Below are positions 1 through 8,331 of a stretch of DNA of 64,000 nt, piece after piece (position 1 is the first letter of the stretch; each line of letters opens with the position of its first letter). The notes beneath the pieces are model-generated. The model saw only the letters and a list, made by a program, of their open reading frames with translations, searched no databases and was not told the DNA's origin. Made by a program: the position numbers and the translations under genes. Source of the stretch: Turicibacter sp. (GTDB lineage Bacteria; Bacillota; Bacilli; MOL361; Turicibacteraceae); NCBI GenBank assembly GCA_030531025.1, contig JAUMTV010000005.1, positions 3,327-67,326 on the forward strand, in the 5' to 3' direction.

Positions 1-633
1 AGCTGTAAAGATGTCATTAAAACACATGTCTTAATGAAAGAACATATCGATGCTGGTTATGATGTCATTTACATTGGTAAAAAAGGACATCCTGAAACAG
101 AGGGTGCACTTGGAGTCGATCCTGAGCACATTCACTTAATCTCTAAAGCAGCTGAATTAGAAAATTTAAATCTTAACAATGATAAAATTATTATCACGAA
201 TCAAACAACCATGAGTTTATGGGACGTATATTCATTATCGCAAAAAATCCAAGAAAAATTCCCAAAAGCACAATTTATTAAAGAAATTTGTAATGCGACA
301 CAAGTTCGCCAAGAAGCCGTTGCTAAGCAAGCCGGTGAAGCCGACTTAACGATTGTTGTTGGTGATCCACACAGTAATAATACCGCTCGTTTATCGCAAA
401 TCTCATTAGAGCGTGCTAACACACCATCACACCGTATTGCATCGGTTGAAGACATTAATTTAGATTGGTTAAAAGACATCGAAACAGTAGCCGTCACAGC
501 TGGTGCTTCTACCCCAACTCCAATTACAAAAGAAGTGATTGAGTTTTTAGAAGCTTATGATAAAAATGATCCCAGCACTTGGGATAAAACGTCTCATATT
601 ACGAGCGATAAAGTTTTATTTAAACGTAAATAA
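1..633 (+). CDS. ispH: 4-hydroxy-3-methylbut-2-enyl diphosphate reductase, 3' part
   Basis: Last enzyme of the MEP isoprenoid pathway: an iron-sulfur protein reducing HMBPP to IPP and DMAPP. The reading frame is open from the first base of the window, so the N-terminal third lies outside it. Visible family landmarks: an S-C-K-D-V segment at the extreme left, placing one of the three cluster-ligating cysteines; YIGKKGHPE; the second cysteine in [21 protein letters not shown] (usually VGS.NSSNS.RL) for substrate contact; and the C-terminal TAGASTPTP. The match to IspH/LytB is unambiguous. The gene stops 1 nt before a strong hairpin terminator, so it ends its transcription unit. Confidence 0.95.
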   Translation, partial: SCKDVIKTHVLMKEHIDAGYDVIYIGKKGHPETEGALGVDPEHIHLISKAAELENLNLNNDKIIITNQTTMSLWDVYSLSQKIQEKFPKAQFIKEICNATQVRQEAVAKQAGEADLTIVVGDPHSNNTARLSQISLERANTPSHRIASVEDINLDWLKDIETVAVTAGASTPTPITKEVIEFLEAYDKNDPSTWDKTSHITSDKVLFKRK

Positions 634-656
634 AATCCAGGATTCCTGGATTTTTT
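633..656 (+). terminator. Intrinsic terminator after ispH
   Basis: AAATCCAGG / CCTGGATTT stem with a three-base loop, followed by a run of T. It overlaps the stop codon region of ispH. Confidence 0.9.
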
Positions 657-672
657 ATTATGCGTTTTGTTT

Positions 673-984
673 TTATGACGTTTTATTGTCTTCAAAAAAA
701 CACAAAATGATAATCATTATGACCCATTGTCTCACATCAAACTCAAGATAAGTAAATGGATTCTCTAGTTTTTCACTAAAAACTAAAAAGGGCATACCAA
801 AAAGAAAAGAGATTTTTTGTAATAACTCACTACGAACACCACAAACAACTTCCATCAGATTAAGATAGATTTCTTTTTCAATCAACAACCAATAGATTAG
901 TCGGTAGATGGTACAAATGACAGTAATAAAAACCATCACTTCCATTAATAACGTGATATTTATCACTAACTCAACTTTTGACAT
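673..984 (-). CDS. Small hypothetical membrane protein
   Basis: About 103 residues, not recognised. One clear hydrophobic segment near the N-terminus (VINITLLMEVMVFITVICTI) and a second hydrophobic stretch at the C-terminus (VIMIIILCFF). The frame stays open upstream to about 1095, but that extension would read through the terminator hairpin of the neighbouring gene (1017-1047). I therefore place the start at the internal ATG at 984, which has an AAGGAGGAGA ribosome site upstream, spaced a little long. Function unknown. It could be expressed from read-through or from its own promoter in the short gap. Confidence 0.45.
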   Translation of the reverse strand: MSKVELVINITLLMEVMVFITVICTIYRLIYWLLIEKEIYLNLMEVVCGVRSELLQKISFLFGMPFLVFSEKLENPFTYLEFDVRQWVIMIIILCFFEDNKTS

Positions 985-1010
985 CGTTTCTTTGATCTCC
1001 TCCTTTTTTA

Positions 1011-1047
1011 ATAAAAAACACCTATCTGCTAAAAACAGATAGGTGTT
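1011..1047 (-). terminator. Intrinsic terminator of the DUF4352 gene
   Basis: Perfect 12-bp stem (AACACCTATCTG / CAGATAGGTGTT) with a seven-base loop. On the minus strand it is followed by a T-run (A-run 1011-1018 on the plus strand). It lies downstream of the gene ending at 1105. Confidence 0.9.
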
Positions 1048-1104
1048 ACTCCCTATATTAAATGTAACACTACCCTTTAACTTCAATTGCCCCACACCAT
1101 GAAG

Positions 1105-1641
1105 TTAGTTTAAATGAAATTGAATTTCCTGACTGCTAAATAGATTCGGTTGATATTTTAAAACAAGATTGGGATCATCAATTGGTTGTTCAAAGCTAAT
1201 CGTTCCACTCACAACACCACCACTAGCTAAATTCCCACTACTAAGGGCAGTATCTGAATCAATTGTTGTAAAAGCTGTATCTGTAATTTGCCCTTGCGAG
1301 TTTTGCATCGAAAAATCATATGGATTGTATGAGATTTGTTCATCCCCTCTATTTTTAATCGTAACAGTTACAATAACATATTCATTTCCGCTTTTTGGTT
1401 GATCCCACTCAGATCCTGTTGATTTTTCAACCGAATTAACGACAACAACCGTCCCACCTAACTTGACTTCATCTCCGATAGCGTAGCTCTCTTTTGCTTC
1501 AGTATCATTTTTTGAATCTTGAGTACTCTCTCCTTGATTTGACTGAATCACTTCAGGACTTTCTTCTGATGAACTAAAAATAACAATGAACACAACAGCT
1601 ATTGCCCAAATCCAAACTTTTTTATACCACGGTTTTTTCAT
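1105..1641 (-). CDS. DUF4352-type membrane-anchored extracellular protein
   Basis: 178 residues. An N-terminal positively charged segment and one hydrophobic helix (about residues 8-24) act as signal or anchor; no lipobox cysteine follows. A Ser/Glu/Gln-rich linker (25-55) leads to an Ig-like beta domain (about 56-178) typical of DUF4352: it begins YAIGDEVKLGG, then VTVTIKNRGDE and the aromatic/Asn pattern NPYDFSMQN. Members of this family are exported proteins of uncertain role, sometimes called telomeric-repeat-binding-like by automatic annotation, which should be ignored. Start ATG has an AAGGAGGAAG site. It has its own terminator and looks monocistronic. Confidence 0.8.
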   Translation of the reverse strand: MKKPWYKKVWIWAIAVVFIVIFSSSEESPEVIQSNQGESTQDSKNDTEAKESYAIGDEVKLGGTVVVVNSVEKSTGSEWDQPKSGNEYVIVTVTIKNRGDEQISYNPYDFSMQNSQGQITDTAFTTIDSDTALSSGNLASGGVVSGTISFEQPIDDPNLVLKYQPNLFSSQEIQFHLN

Positions 1642-1692
1642 ATTACTTCCTCCTTTTTAATTACCCTATTGACAGAAATCATTATATAAAAG

Positions 1693-1738
1693 AAAAAAAA
1701 TGAATCGGTATGCTAGCAGCATACAAACTCATTTTTTT
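1693..1738 (-). terminator. Intrinsic terminator of the Ser/Thr kinase gene
   Basis: Hairpin with GTATGC / GCATAC core and outer TGA / TCA plus A-run/T-run arms on both sides, directly after the kinase stop codon. Confidence 0.75.
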
Positions 1739-2813
1739 ACAAAAACAATCCACCTACCACAAAAATCACCACATTATAGACAAATAATCCGACAACGCGA
1801 TGATTCGCAAGTAGCCGATTTCGTTCATGAATACTTTTATAGTTTCCATTTAATAAAGTCATTAAAAAAAACATCGTTGCAATCGCAAGATTTGAAATTG
1901 AGATGGCATGAAATGCCCCAAACAATAAAAAGGCATACCAAAGCGTTGCAATCACCATAAAGGGAAAAAATCTTAGTCGATACCCTGGAAGCTCTCCTAG
2001 TTCATAAACCACTCGACTTAAGAGGTGGGATAATCTTTTTGGCAATGATTTTTCTGGCTTATGAACGTCATCTAGACGTGGCAACTCTTTAATGAATGGC
2101 TTTAATGCCACCTTTAGCTCATCGACCGTTTGATAGCGTTCCTCAGGTGAAAGACACGTACATTTTTCAATGACTTTTTTTAACGGTGATTGAAGTGGCT
2201 TTTGTTTTGGGTTAGCTCCTGTAACTAATACATTTAACATCACACCAAGTGAGTAAATATCACTTCGTGCATCGGTTTGTTCAAATCCAAACTGCTCAGG
2301 TGAGGCGTATCCTTTCGTTCCTAACACATGCGTATCTAAATGACGATCGTCTTTATAAATTCGTGAAACATCAAAGTCAATTAGCTTTAAGACGCCATCA
2401 TTGCTAATCATCACATTAGAAGGCTTAAGATCTCGATGAATAATTGCTGGGTCATGTTTATGAAGTTGTGCTAAAACACCACATAAAGTCATGATATAAG
2501 TAATCGCTACATCTTCAGTGAACAATCCTTGTTCCTTCATTATCTCCTCTAACGTTTGACCATTAATAAATTCCTCAATAACCACTAAGGTTGATTCACA
2601 GTCAAAGATTTCATAAATTTTAGGAAGATGTAAACATTCTAGACTTTTTAATTTTTCAAAAACATCTCGATTAAAACTTCTTAAAACCTTTTTAATAAAA
2701 ATTTTACTGTTTAATGAATGTTGAACAAGTGTTATTTCACTCTTAGGTGAAGAATTAAGCTCCGTTAATGGTTCATAAAGTGATAACCGATATTCTTTCT
2801 CAAATTGCTCCAT
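1737..2813 (-). CDS. Membrane Ser/Thr protein kinase (Hanks type)
   Basis: 358 residues. Kinase core about residues 10-245: an Ile-Lys-Lys segment near 40 supplies the ATP lysine, the glycine-rich loop is degenerate, HRDLKPSN (126-133) carries catalytic Asp128 and Asn133, the metal-binding triplet is DFD (146-148) rather than DFG, and activation-segment GTKGYASPEQ (165-174) is followed by the SDIYSLG helix. After a short linker come three hydrophobic helices (about 282-300, 305-321, 340-357), with no extracellular PASTA repeats, so this is not the PrkC/Stk1 type. Start ATG has AAGGAGC. It diverges from an HTH gene 78 bp away, suggesting a shared promoter region and possibly a kinase-regulator pair (inference). 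Confidence 0.88.
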   Translation of the reverse strand: MEQFEKEYRLSLYEPLTELNSSPKSEITLVQHSLNSKIFIKKVLRSFNRDVFEKLKSLECLHLPKIYEIFDCESTLVVIEEFINGQTLEEIMKEQGLFTEDVAITYIMTLCGVLAQLHKHDPAIIHRDLKPSNVMISNDGVLKLIDFDVSRIYKDDRHLDTHVLGTKGYASPEQFGFEQTDARSDIYSLGVMLNVLVTGANPKQKPLQSPLKKVIEKCTCLSPEERYQTVDELKVALKPFIKELPRLDDVHKPEKSLPKRLSHLLSRVVYELGELPGYRLRFFPFMVIATLWYAFLLFGAFHAISISNLAIATMFFLMTLLNGNYKSIHERNRLLANHRVVGLFVYNVVIFVVGGLFL

Positions 2814-2891
2814 TTCATGCTCCTTGTCTTGATTCTAGTTTACTTTAATTATATCATTAGAGTAAACGAAATTCGACACTAGGGGTGACCT

Positions 2892-3335
2892 ATGATAGAT
2901 AAAAAAACATCAGAACTAGATCAGATGCTCAACTATATTGATAGCGAAGAAGAACTAAAAAATTACTTAAGTCAAACGTTACCACAACAAACATTAAGCT
3001 TCGTTGACTATATTGAAACCTTGAGAGTTTCTAAGGATATTAAAAAAAGTGTTTTAATCGATCGAGCAGATATTCATCGCACCTATGGTTATCAAATTTT
3101 AAATGGAACGAAATCACCAAGTCGCGATAACGTTATTAAACTTTGTATCGGTGGACAATTTTCATTAGAAGAGACCAATCGCGCCTTAGCACTTGGTGGC
3201 TATAATAAACTCTATGCTAAAGATCCACGTGATTCTTTAATCACATTTTGTTTAAAAAAACAACAAACGATCATTGAAACTAACTTATTTTTAGACCATT
3301 ACAAGTTTTCACCACTTGGAGAAATTGACGCATAA
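2892..3335 (+). CDS. HTH (XRE-like) protein divergent from the kinase
   Basis: 147 residues, no membrane segment. Residues about 38-100 fit a lambda-repressor-type fold (FVDYIETLRVSKDIKK, then DRADIHRTYGYQILNGTKSPSRDNVIKLC), where the YQILNGTKSPSRD stretch matches the recognition-helix/turn pattern of XRE proteins. The C-terminal 45 residues (alanine-leucine-rich, then basic) resemble the extended tails of small Firmicute XRE proteins found beside Hanks kinases. AGGGGTG precedes the ATG. The arrangement suggests it may be a substrate or regulator of the adjacent kinase. Target unknown. Confidence 0.65.
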   Translation: MIDKKTSELDQMLNYIDSEEELKNYLSQTLPQQTLSFVDYIETLRVSKDIKKSVLIDRADIHRTYGYQILNGTKSPSRDNVIKLCIGGQFSLEETNRALALGGYNKLYAKDPRDSLITFCLKKQQTIIETNLFLDHYKFSPLGEIDA

Positions 3336-3366
3336 AAAAAATCCAGAGCTAATCTGGATTTTTTTA
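3334..3366. terminator. Bidirectional terminator between convergent genes
   Basis: ATCCAGA / TCTGGAT stem flanked by A7 and T7 runs, so it works on both strands. It overlaps the ends of the HTH gene and of the M15 peptidase gene. Confidence 0.9.
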
Positions 3367-4047
3367 TTGCGGTTTTTCAAAATGCTGATAATCTTTTAAA
3401 CTCGTCCAGTCACCTCCCCACGTCCAACCATAGCGTTTAAACAATTGATACACCGCATCATCTTTTTTAATCATGCCAAGTACACATTTATTACGATTAA
3501 CATACTCCTTCCCATTCACCGGTAAAACTAACTCTTCTTTAATATACGGATTCACTTTTGGATTTAAATCAATCGCCAATCCATATGCATGGTAGGATAA
3601 CTTCCCTCCATCTGTCATATAACGAAAATTAAAAGCACTACTATTATTATCTTCCATCGATAACTCATCAGAACCACCATAGCAACTCATGACGCGCATC
3701 TTCTCAATGGGATACCCCATCAAATAAAGCTCCTTAAAGATTTGAAGCACCTCATCTGCGACACATACATTTACAATCAACTCTCCAACATGAACAAAAC
3801 CATCATAGCCGTGATGCAAAACGGTTAAATAACGTAATTCATCGTATGAAATAACCGTTGGATCTAGCGGAACTTGTTGCTCAAGCTGATCCCCATACTT
3901 CTCATATAATGAAACGGCCTGAAAACACCCCATTTCAATCTCCTCCTTATCCTCAAAACTTATCAAAGGGTCTAATAGATATATGGGTTGTAGGCACTGG
4001 TTCAAATGACTAACGACTTTTAAGCTAAGTAGTGCTTCAATTAACAT
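3364..4047 (-). CDS. M15-family peptidoglycan peptidase (VanY/CwlK-like)
   Basis: 227 residues. The C-terminal half has the M15 zinc-site pattern: SYHAYGLAIDLNP (His and Asp ligands), then GWTWGGDW and the terminal HFEKP with the third metal ligand. This is the arrangement of L-Ala-D-Glu or D-Ala-D-Ala peptidases of the M15C group that cut peptide stems in the cell wall. The N-terminal 100 residues are not recognised and lack a convincing signal peptide, unusual for a wall hydrolase; it may act inside the cell (for example on recycled muropeptides) or use a non-classical route. Start ATG follows GTGAGGGGT. Confidence 0.8.
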   Translation of the reverse strand: MLIEALLSLKVVSHLNQCLQPIYLLDPLISFEDKEEIEMGCFQAVSLYEKYGDQLEQQVPLDPTVISYDELRYLTVLHHGYDGFVHVGELIVNVCVADEVLQIFKELYLMGYPIEKMRVMSCYGGSDELSMEDNNSSAFNFRYMTDGGKLSYHAYGLAIDLNPKVNPYIKEELVLPVNGKEYVNRNKCVLGMIKKDDAVYQLFKRYGWTWGGDWTSLKDYQHFEKPQ

Positions 4048-4224
4048 TATGACCCCTCACTTTCCTACTTACAGTTTACGACAAATCCTTTGATTTTATG
4101 ATGACTGAGTTGGATGATTGTTCAAACAACCTCTTTCTAACCATTTTATATAATGAAAATCTAAGGGTATTAGTTTATCGTTCCCTACTAACACAGCAAT
4201 CTTTGACTGAATATCTTCATAAAC

Positions 4225-4252
4225 AAAAAGCACTACTTCCGTAGTGCTTTTT
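4225..4252 (-). terminator. Intrinsic terminator
   Basis: 12-bp stem AAAAAGCACTAC / GTAGTGCTTTTT with a TTCC loop, overlapping the stop of the gene ending at 4251. Confidence 0.9.
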
Positions 4253-4676
4253 AAATAAGTTGAATACTATCTTTAAATAAAGAAAATAGAAACATCACTT
4301 TTACAGCAAGTTGATATTTAACTTGTGCACTTACTACTTCAGGTTCAATTAAAACACGTTGAACATCTTCAAGCGAAACCTTTGCATAAGTCGCAAATGT
4401 CTCTAACGTTAAACCACATTCATGAATGAGTAACTTCATAATCGTGATGAGACGTTCATCATCTGAAACCGCTGTGATTCCTATTCTAAACATCTCCATC
4501 ATTAAACTAAGTGTAAGTTGTTGTTCCTGTGATAAAGCCTCTAAGGTCGATTTTTTCTCTAACATTTCCCTAAACCAAAGTAGACTAATGTTTGTTAATC
4601 GACTGAGAGCCTCTACGGTTAAATGATACTCTGTTAATAGATAATTTAACTGTTCACGAAAGAGTTCATCTTTCAT
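4251..4676 (-). CDS. Helical HTH-like protein of unknown function
   Basis: About 141 residues, all helical. Two similar halves: an N-terminal segment (LNYLLTEYHLTVEALSRLTN) and a later one (LIHECGLTLETFATYAKVS) each look like the first helices of an XRE-type HTH, followed by helices of Leu/Met. It may bind DNA but lacks a convincing recognition helix, so this is tentative. I use the ATG at 4676 rather than the GTG three codons upstream because AAGGATGTGGAG would overlap the latter. It lies 14 bp downstream of the MATE remnant and was probably co-transcribed with it. Confidence 0.5.
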   Translation of the reverse strand: MKDELFREQLNYLLTEYHLTVEALSRLTNISLLWFREMLEKKSTLEALSQEQQLTLSLMMEMFRIGITAVSDDERLITIMKLLIHECGLTLETFATYAKVSLEDVQRVLIEPEVVSAQVKYQLAVKVMFLFSLFKDSIQLI

Positions 4677-4689
4677 TTTCTCCACATCC

Positions 4690-5953
4690 TTATGATTGTG
4701 TTAAGGCAGTCTCAAGCATCGTCGATTCTGTTTTAGCTTCAACTTCAGTCATCCACTTTTTACTGAATAAGCGACTATATAAAAACAGAGAAATAATCTA
4801 CATTTTCAGAATCATACTCAGTTTCTAGTCCTTTTTAAGTTCAAGGCCAACTATAGTCCAGATAAAAATTTTCTATGAAGAAAATTTATCTGGACTTATA
4901 TAGCACACCCTAACCCTTTAATGACTTCATCAATTTTAAGTGCGACTAAAACGAAAAATGAAGGGAATCCAAACACTATTCCAATTAAATAACTAAGTGG
5001 AACGGATACGACCCATAAAAATAACACATCTGCTAACATCAAGAATTTCGTATCTCCTCCTCCACGTAGGACCCCCCTTCGTTAACGGACATAAACACAA
5101 CCAACAACGTTGTCGCATTCATGAGTTGATGAGCAATCGCCTTTGTTTCAGCTGAAATATTATAAACATCAAGAATAAAGTACTTCATCGTAAAAATAAT
5201 CACTGCCGATACAATACCTAGTATAATCGAAATCAAGAAAAATGTGACACCTCGATGATAAGCTTCTTCAGTTTTTCCAGTTCCAATCGTATTTCCAACA
5301 ATTACGCCACTCGCACTCGCAATTCCCATTAAGCAGACATCCGTAAACTGTAAGACGACATTGGAAATACGATTTGCTGCTACTAAATCTGACCCAATAC
5401 GCCCCATAATAATCGCAATCATATTAAGCCCTAAAGCTAAAATGACATCACTAATTAAAACAGGACCACCTATTGAAAGATATTTTTTAAATAGCATGCC
5501 ATCAAATGTCAACAAATCTTTAATTTTTACTTTTAACTTTCGATCGACACGTAATACATAAAATGAAGCTAATCACATCTGCTTTACCCGAATAGATTGC
5601 CACTACCGCGCCTGGTAATAACTGTAAGAACATTAAAAAAATAAGGGTAAACACAAGACTACACTTTAATAAGCTAAAACAAACATATTTAATCGAGGTA
5701 ACATCTTTTTCACCCAGAATTGTCCCGATAAAACACTGGTGCCTCCTCCAAGACCAAAATTAATAATTAGAAAAATAAAATAAAACTGATTTGCTAACGA
5801 AACTGCTGCTAATGCCTTCTCTCAAACCGCTCCTAACATCATTGTATCAGTCATACTAACTCCGACATTAATTAAGTTTTACACTGCAATCGGAACACTA
5901 ATTTTTAACATTTCTTGATAAAAAGATTTATCTTTTACAATTAAAGACTTCAT
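4690..5953 (-). pseudogene. MATE-family multidrug efflux pump, degraded
   Basis: Originally a 12-helix Na+/H+-coupled MATE exporter. The frame opens at an ATG at 5953 with AAGGAGGAAG and reads MKSLIVKDKSFYQEMLKISV, then meets in-frame TAA and TGA codons within 45 residues (the second inside MLGAV-stop-EKALAAVSLANQ, a hallmark of helix 1-2). The middle (5039-5515) is intact and reads clearly as MATE. A frame change in a G6 run near 5078 separates it from RGGGDTKFLMLADVLFLWVVS, also MATE. The frame then stops at 4896, but sequence at 4690-4790 (FLYSRLFSKKWMTEV) looks like the normal MATE tail, displaced by about 100 bp that includes a large hairpin. Clearly non-functional. Confidence 0.88.
4852..4900. 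repeat. Large imperfect inverted repeat inside the MATE remnant
   Basis: Arms of about 21-22 bp (core GTCCAGATAA / TTATCTGGAC, extended by ATTTTC / GAAAAT) around a six-base loop. No T-run follows, so it does not look like a terminator. It lies in a stretch that separates the MATE body from its C-terminal tail. Confidence 0.6.
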
Positions 5954-5975
5954 ACTTCCTCCTTAAATCTATTTA

Positions 5976-6004
5976 AAAACTCCAATTCTAAAAATTGGAG
6001 TTTT
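5976..6004. terminator. Terminator-like hairpin upstream of the MATE remnant
   Basis: AAAACTCCAATT / AATTGGAGTTTT stem with a five-base loop. A/T runs on both sides allow either direction; it most likely ends transcription from the gene at 6214-6714. The remaining bases 6005-6213 show nothing else recognisable. Confidence 0.65.
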
Positions 6005-6213
6005 CTTACTTTTTAATCGCTTAACATAAACAAATTAGAAATTATGTGATTTAACACATTTAATGATCATCTTAATATTAAAAAAATCTCTTATTCCTTT
6101 CATTAATCACTCATTGTCTGAACTAAACGGAATTAATAAAATAACTCTTTTAAAATCTACCCACTAAAGGGAAAACGTCTAACATACGGTATCTATGTAA
6201 TTCATAACCCTCA

Positions 6214-6714
6214 TTATAATGTGTCTAGAAACTGCTGGCACTCTTTTCGATGGTGAAAAATCATGACATTTTTCTCTGTTTGCTGACTCAACATTGTTAA
6301 ATATTTACTTCGATAGGTTGAATTAAAATCCCAAACAAATTTTAAAAAGCTGATATCAAATCGTTCCGGACAGTTTCCCCCCATATCTGATCGTGTTTTT
6401 CCATAGCCTTTAAGCACTCGTTTAATCACACCGCATAAACATGTCATTTTAGAATAATTCAAAAAAATAACGGTGTCACAATATTGTATCCGAAGCGAAA
6501 TCGTTCGATCATAATTTCCATCAATAATCCATGCTTCTTTTTGAGCTTCTGTTAAAAGTAACGTATCAAACACTTCACTTGAAATCATTTGCCAATGACC
6601 CGTCCAGTTTAACTGATCAAGATGAATAACTGGTAACTTTAATTTAGAAGAAAGCTTCTTAGCAAGCGTCGATTTCCCGCTACCAGGACAACCAATAATC
6701 ATCACCCTTTTCAT
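6214..6714 (-). CDS. P-loop adenylate-kinase-like NTPase (FlaR/topology-modulation family)
   Basis: 166 residues. Walker A GCPGSGKST at residues 8-16, then LPVIHLDQLNW and the conserved AWIIDGNYDRTI segment, typical of the small kinase-like proteins misnamed DNA topology modulation protein FlaR. The family probably phosphorylates a nucleotide or small metabolite; the substrate is unknown. RVLKGYGKTRSDMGGNCPER corresponds to the arginine-rich lid. Full length for the family. AAGAGGTGG precedes the ATG. Confidence 0.82.
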   Translation of the reverse strand: MKRVMIIGCPGSGKSTLAKKLSSKLKLPVIHLDQLNWTGHWQMISSEVFDTLLLTEAQKEAWIIDGNYDRTISLRIQYCDTVIFLNYSKMTCLCGVIKRVLKGYGKTRSDMGGNCPERFDISFLKFVWDFNSTYRSKYLTMLSQQTEKNVMIFHHRKECQQFLDTL

Positions 6715-6762
6715 ATTAACGCCACCTCTTCCTTTCTTTCATTTTTTAATCAACAAATGCAA

Positions 6763-8175
6763 TTAATCCCTTATAGCAGGGATAATAATCGAATCTTCTT
6801 GCTCATCATTTAAGATGTTAAACTGATAAACTGGTTGATAATATCCTTTTGAGTCTTTTTCATACTGTAATTTTACATCCTTGACTTCAATCGGGTAATT
6901 AGGATTTAAATCCTTGATATAACGAGAATGGATACGTCCTTCTTCTAATTGCAAGTAAGCTTGCTCTTCAGATAAAATATCCACTTTTTTATATTCATTA
7001 AATTGAGTCATCTGATGTCTAATCGATTCAACTTTCTTATCTTTCGTTAATGCACAGCGAATACTTCCATCCATGTACGCCCCATCTAATTCACTCATTT
7101 TTGCCTCTAGAAGATAATTTCCATCTCCCTCATCAGTGAATGTAATGGCTTTTGGTAAATGAATGCCATACGCCTTTAAAATTTCAGTCACTTCTTCTAA
7201 TGAATACCCACTCTGCTTTGAACTGTCAAAATGAGTCCAGTCATGAAACCAAGTCTCTAATCCTGAAAAATAAACCCAAATCGAGTAATCATGATCGGAT
7301 GAATAATAGATCATCACTTCATCATAAGGATTCGTTTGACTTTCATCAACCGTTGCTCCTACATAAGAGAACCATTGATTCGCGACCTTTAACGTATCTT
7401 CTTTCGTTCCAACTTTTGACGCATATACCATTGCTTCATTTATTTCAGTGGATAATGAAAGCTCATTATTTAATTTAATCGTTGGCATCTTCACCTGATA
7501 AGTATGAGCACTTCTTAAATTTCCAAACTCTTGTTGTTCATAAGAATAAAAAATCCAACTAAATAAGACAATAATACTCACTAATGGAAGTTGTAAAAGA
7601 CTTACCCGAATCACCGATCGTTTTTGACCTTTAAACATCTGATAGATTAATAAACATAAATTCCAGATCCCATAACCAATCATACACCCCACTGTATTAT
7701 TAATTAGATCATCCACTTCAAATATCCCTCTTTTAGTCAGAAGCTGAACACCTTCAATGACTAGGGTGAAGAAAAAACCTACTAAATATGTCACCCAAAC
7801 TTTTTGAAACAACTTCCCAAAAAGCGGTAGTAAAAAACCAAGCGGAATAAACATTAAAATATTTAAAATAATATTTCGCCACTCGACTATTGAAAAAGTA
7901 TTCCACGCTTCTTTATAAGAACTAAATAGATACAAATGCATCTCACTTTCGTAATAGCCCTCTCTTCCTAAAGTTGCTCCTAACACTACGATCAAATAAC
8001 AAGCAAAAATAGCGACTACTGCTGATAATCTTTTAGATAAACGTTTATCTCCTTTCACTACTTTCTTATAAATTATAATATACCCTAAAAGAAAAAAAAT
8101 CCCTATTAATCCAATTAAAATAACTGCTTGAAATAAATATCCTTGCCCCATGCTAATAATCTCTGAAAGTCTCAC
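6763..8175 (-). CDS. VanZ-domain membrane protein with large C-terminal extracellular region
   Basis: 470 residues, far longer than a bare VanZ (about 160). Residues about 10-180 hold the VanZ fold: several helices with NIILNILMFIPLGFLLPL and EGVQLLTKRGIFEVDDLINNTVG, the motif that defines the family. Another helix follows (about 190-210), then some 250 residues of predicted extracellular beta/alpha structure without family assignment. VanZ proteins affect sensitivity to glycopeptides and lipopeptides by an unclear mechanism. The start is a GTG with GGGGTGG upstream. No resistance cluster is nearby, so a direct role in teicoplanin resistance is not implied. Confidence 0.82.
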   Translation of the reverse strand: MRLSEIISMGQGYLFQAVILIGLIGIFFLLGYIIIYKKVVKGDKRLSKRLSAVVAIFACYLIVVLGATLGREGYYESEMHLYLFSSYKEAWNTFSIVEWRNIILNILMFIPLGFLLPLFGKLFQKVWVTYLVGFFFTLVIEGVQLLTKRGIFEVDDLINNTVGCMIGYGIWNLCLLIYQMFKGQKRSVIRVSLLQLPLVSIIVLFSWIFYSYEQQEFGNLRSAHTYQVKMPTIKLNNELSLSTEINEAMVYASKVGTKEDTLKVANQWFSYVGATVDESQTNPYDEVMIYYSSDHDYSIWVYFSGLETWFHDWTHFDSSKQSGYSLEEVTEILKAYGIHLPKAITFTDEGDGNYLLEAKMSELDGAYMDGSIRCALTKDKKVESIRHQMTQFNEYKKVDILSEEQAYLQLEEGRIHSRYIKDLNPNYPIEVKDVKLQYEKDSKGYYQPVYQFNILNDEQEDSIIIPAIRD

Positions 8176-8292
8176 CTTTCCACCCCTAATTCTACAATTT
8201 CAACTTTTTTCCATTGTAACATAACAAACTTTTCATTTAAACCAAAAAAGCAAAGTCCCTTCATTACTAAAACGTTTTATTTATAAGGAAAC

Positions 8293-8323
8293 AAAAAGAG
8301 CTTAGAGTAATAAACCTAAGCTC
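8293..8323 (-). terminator. Intrinsic terminator of the choline-kinase-like gene
   Basis: GAGCTTAG / CTAAGCTC stem with a ten-base loop and an A5 run on the plus strand, i.e. T5 on the transcribed direction. Confidence 0.8.
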
Positions 8324-8331
8324 ACCTTCAT

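Noticed and set aside
201..497. 98-residue minus-strand ORF inside ispH
   Set aside because: Antisense to a clear IspH coding region, with no ribosome site or family features.
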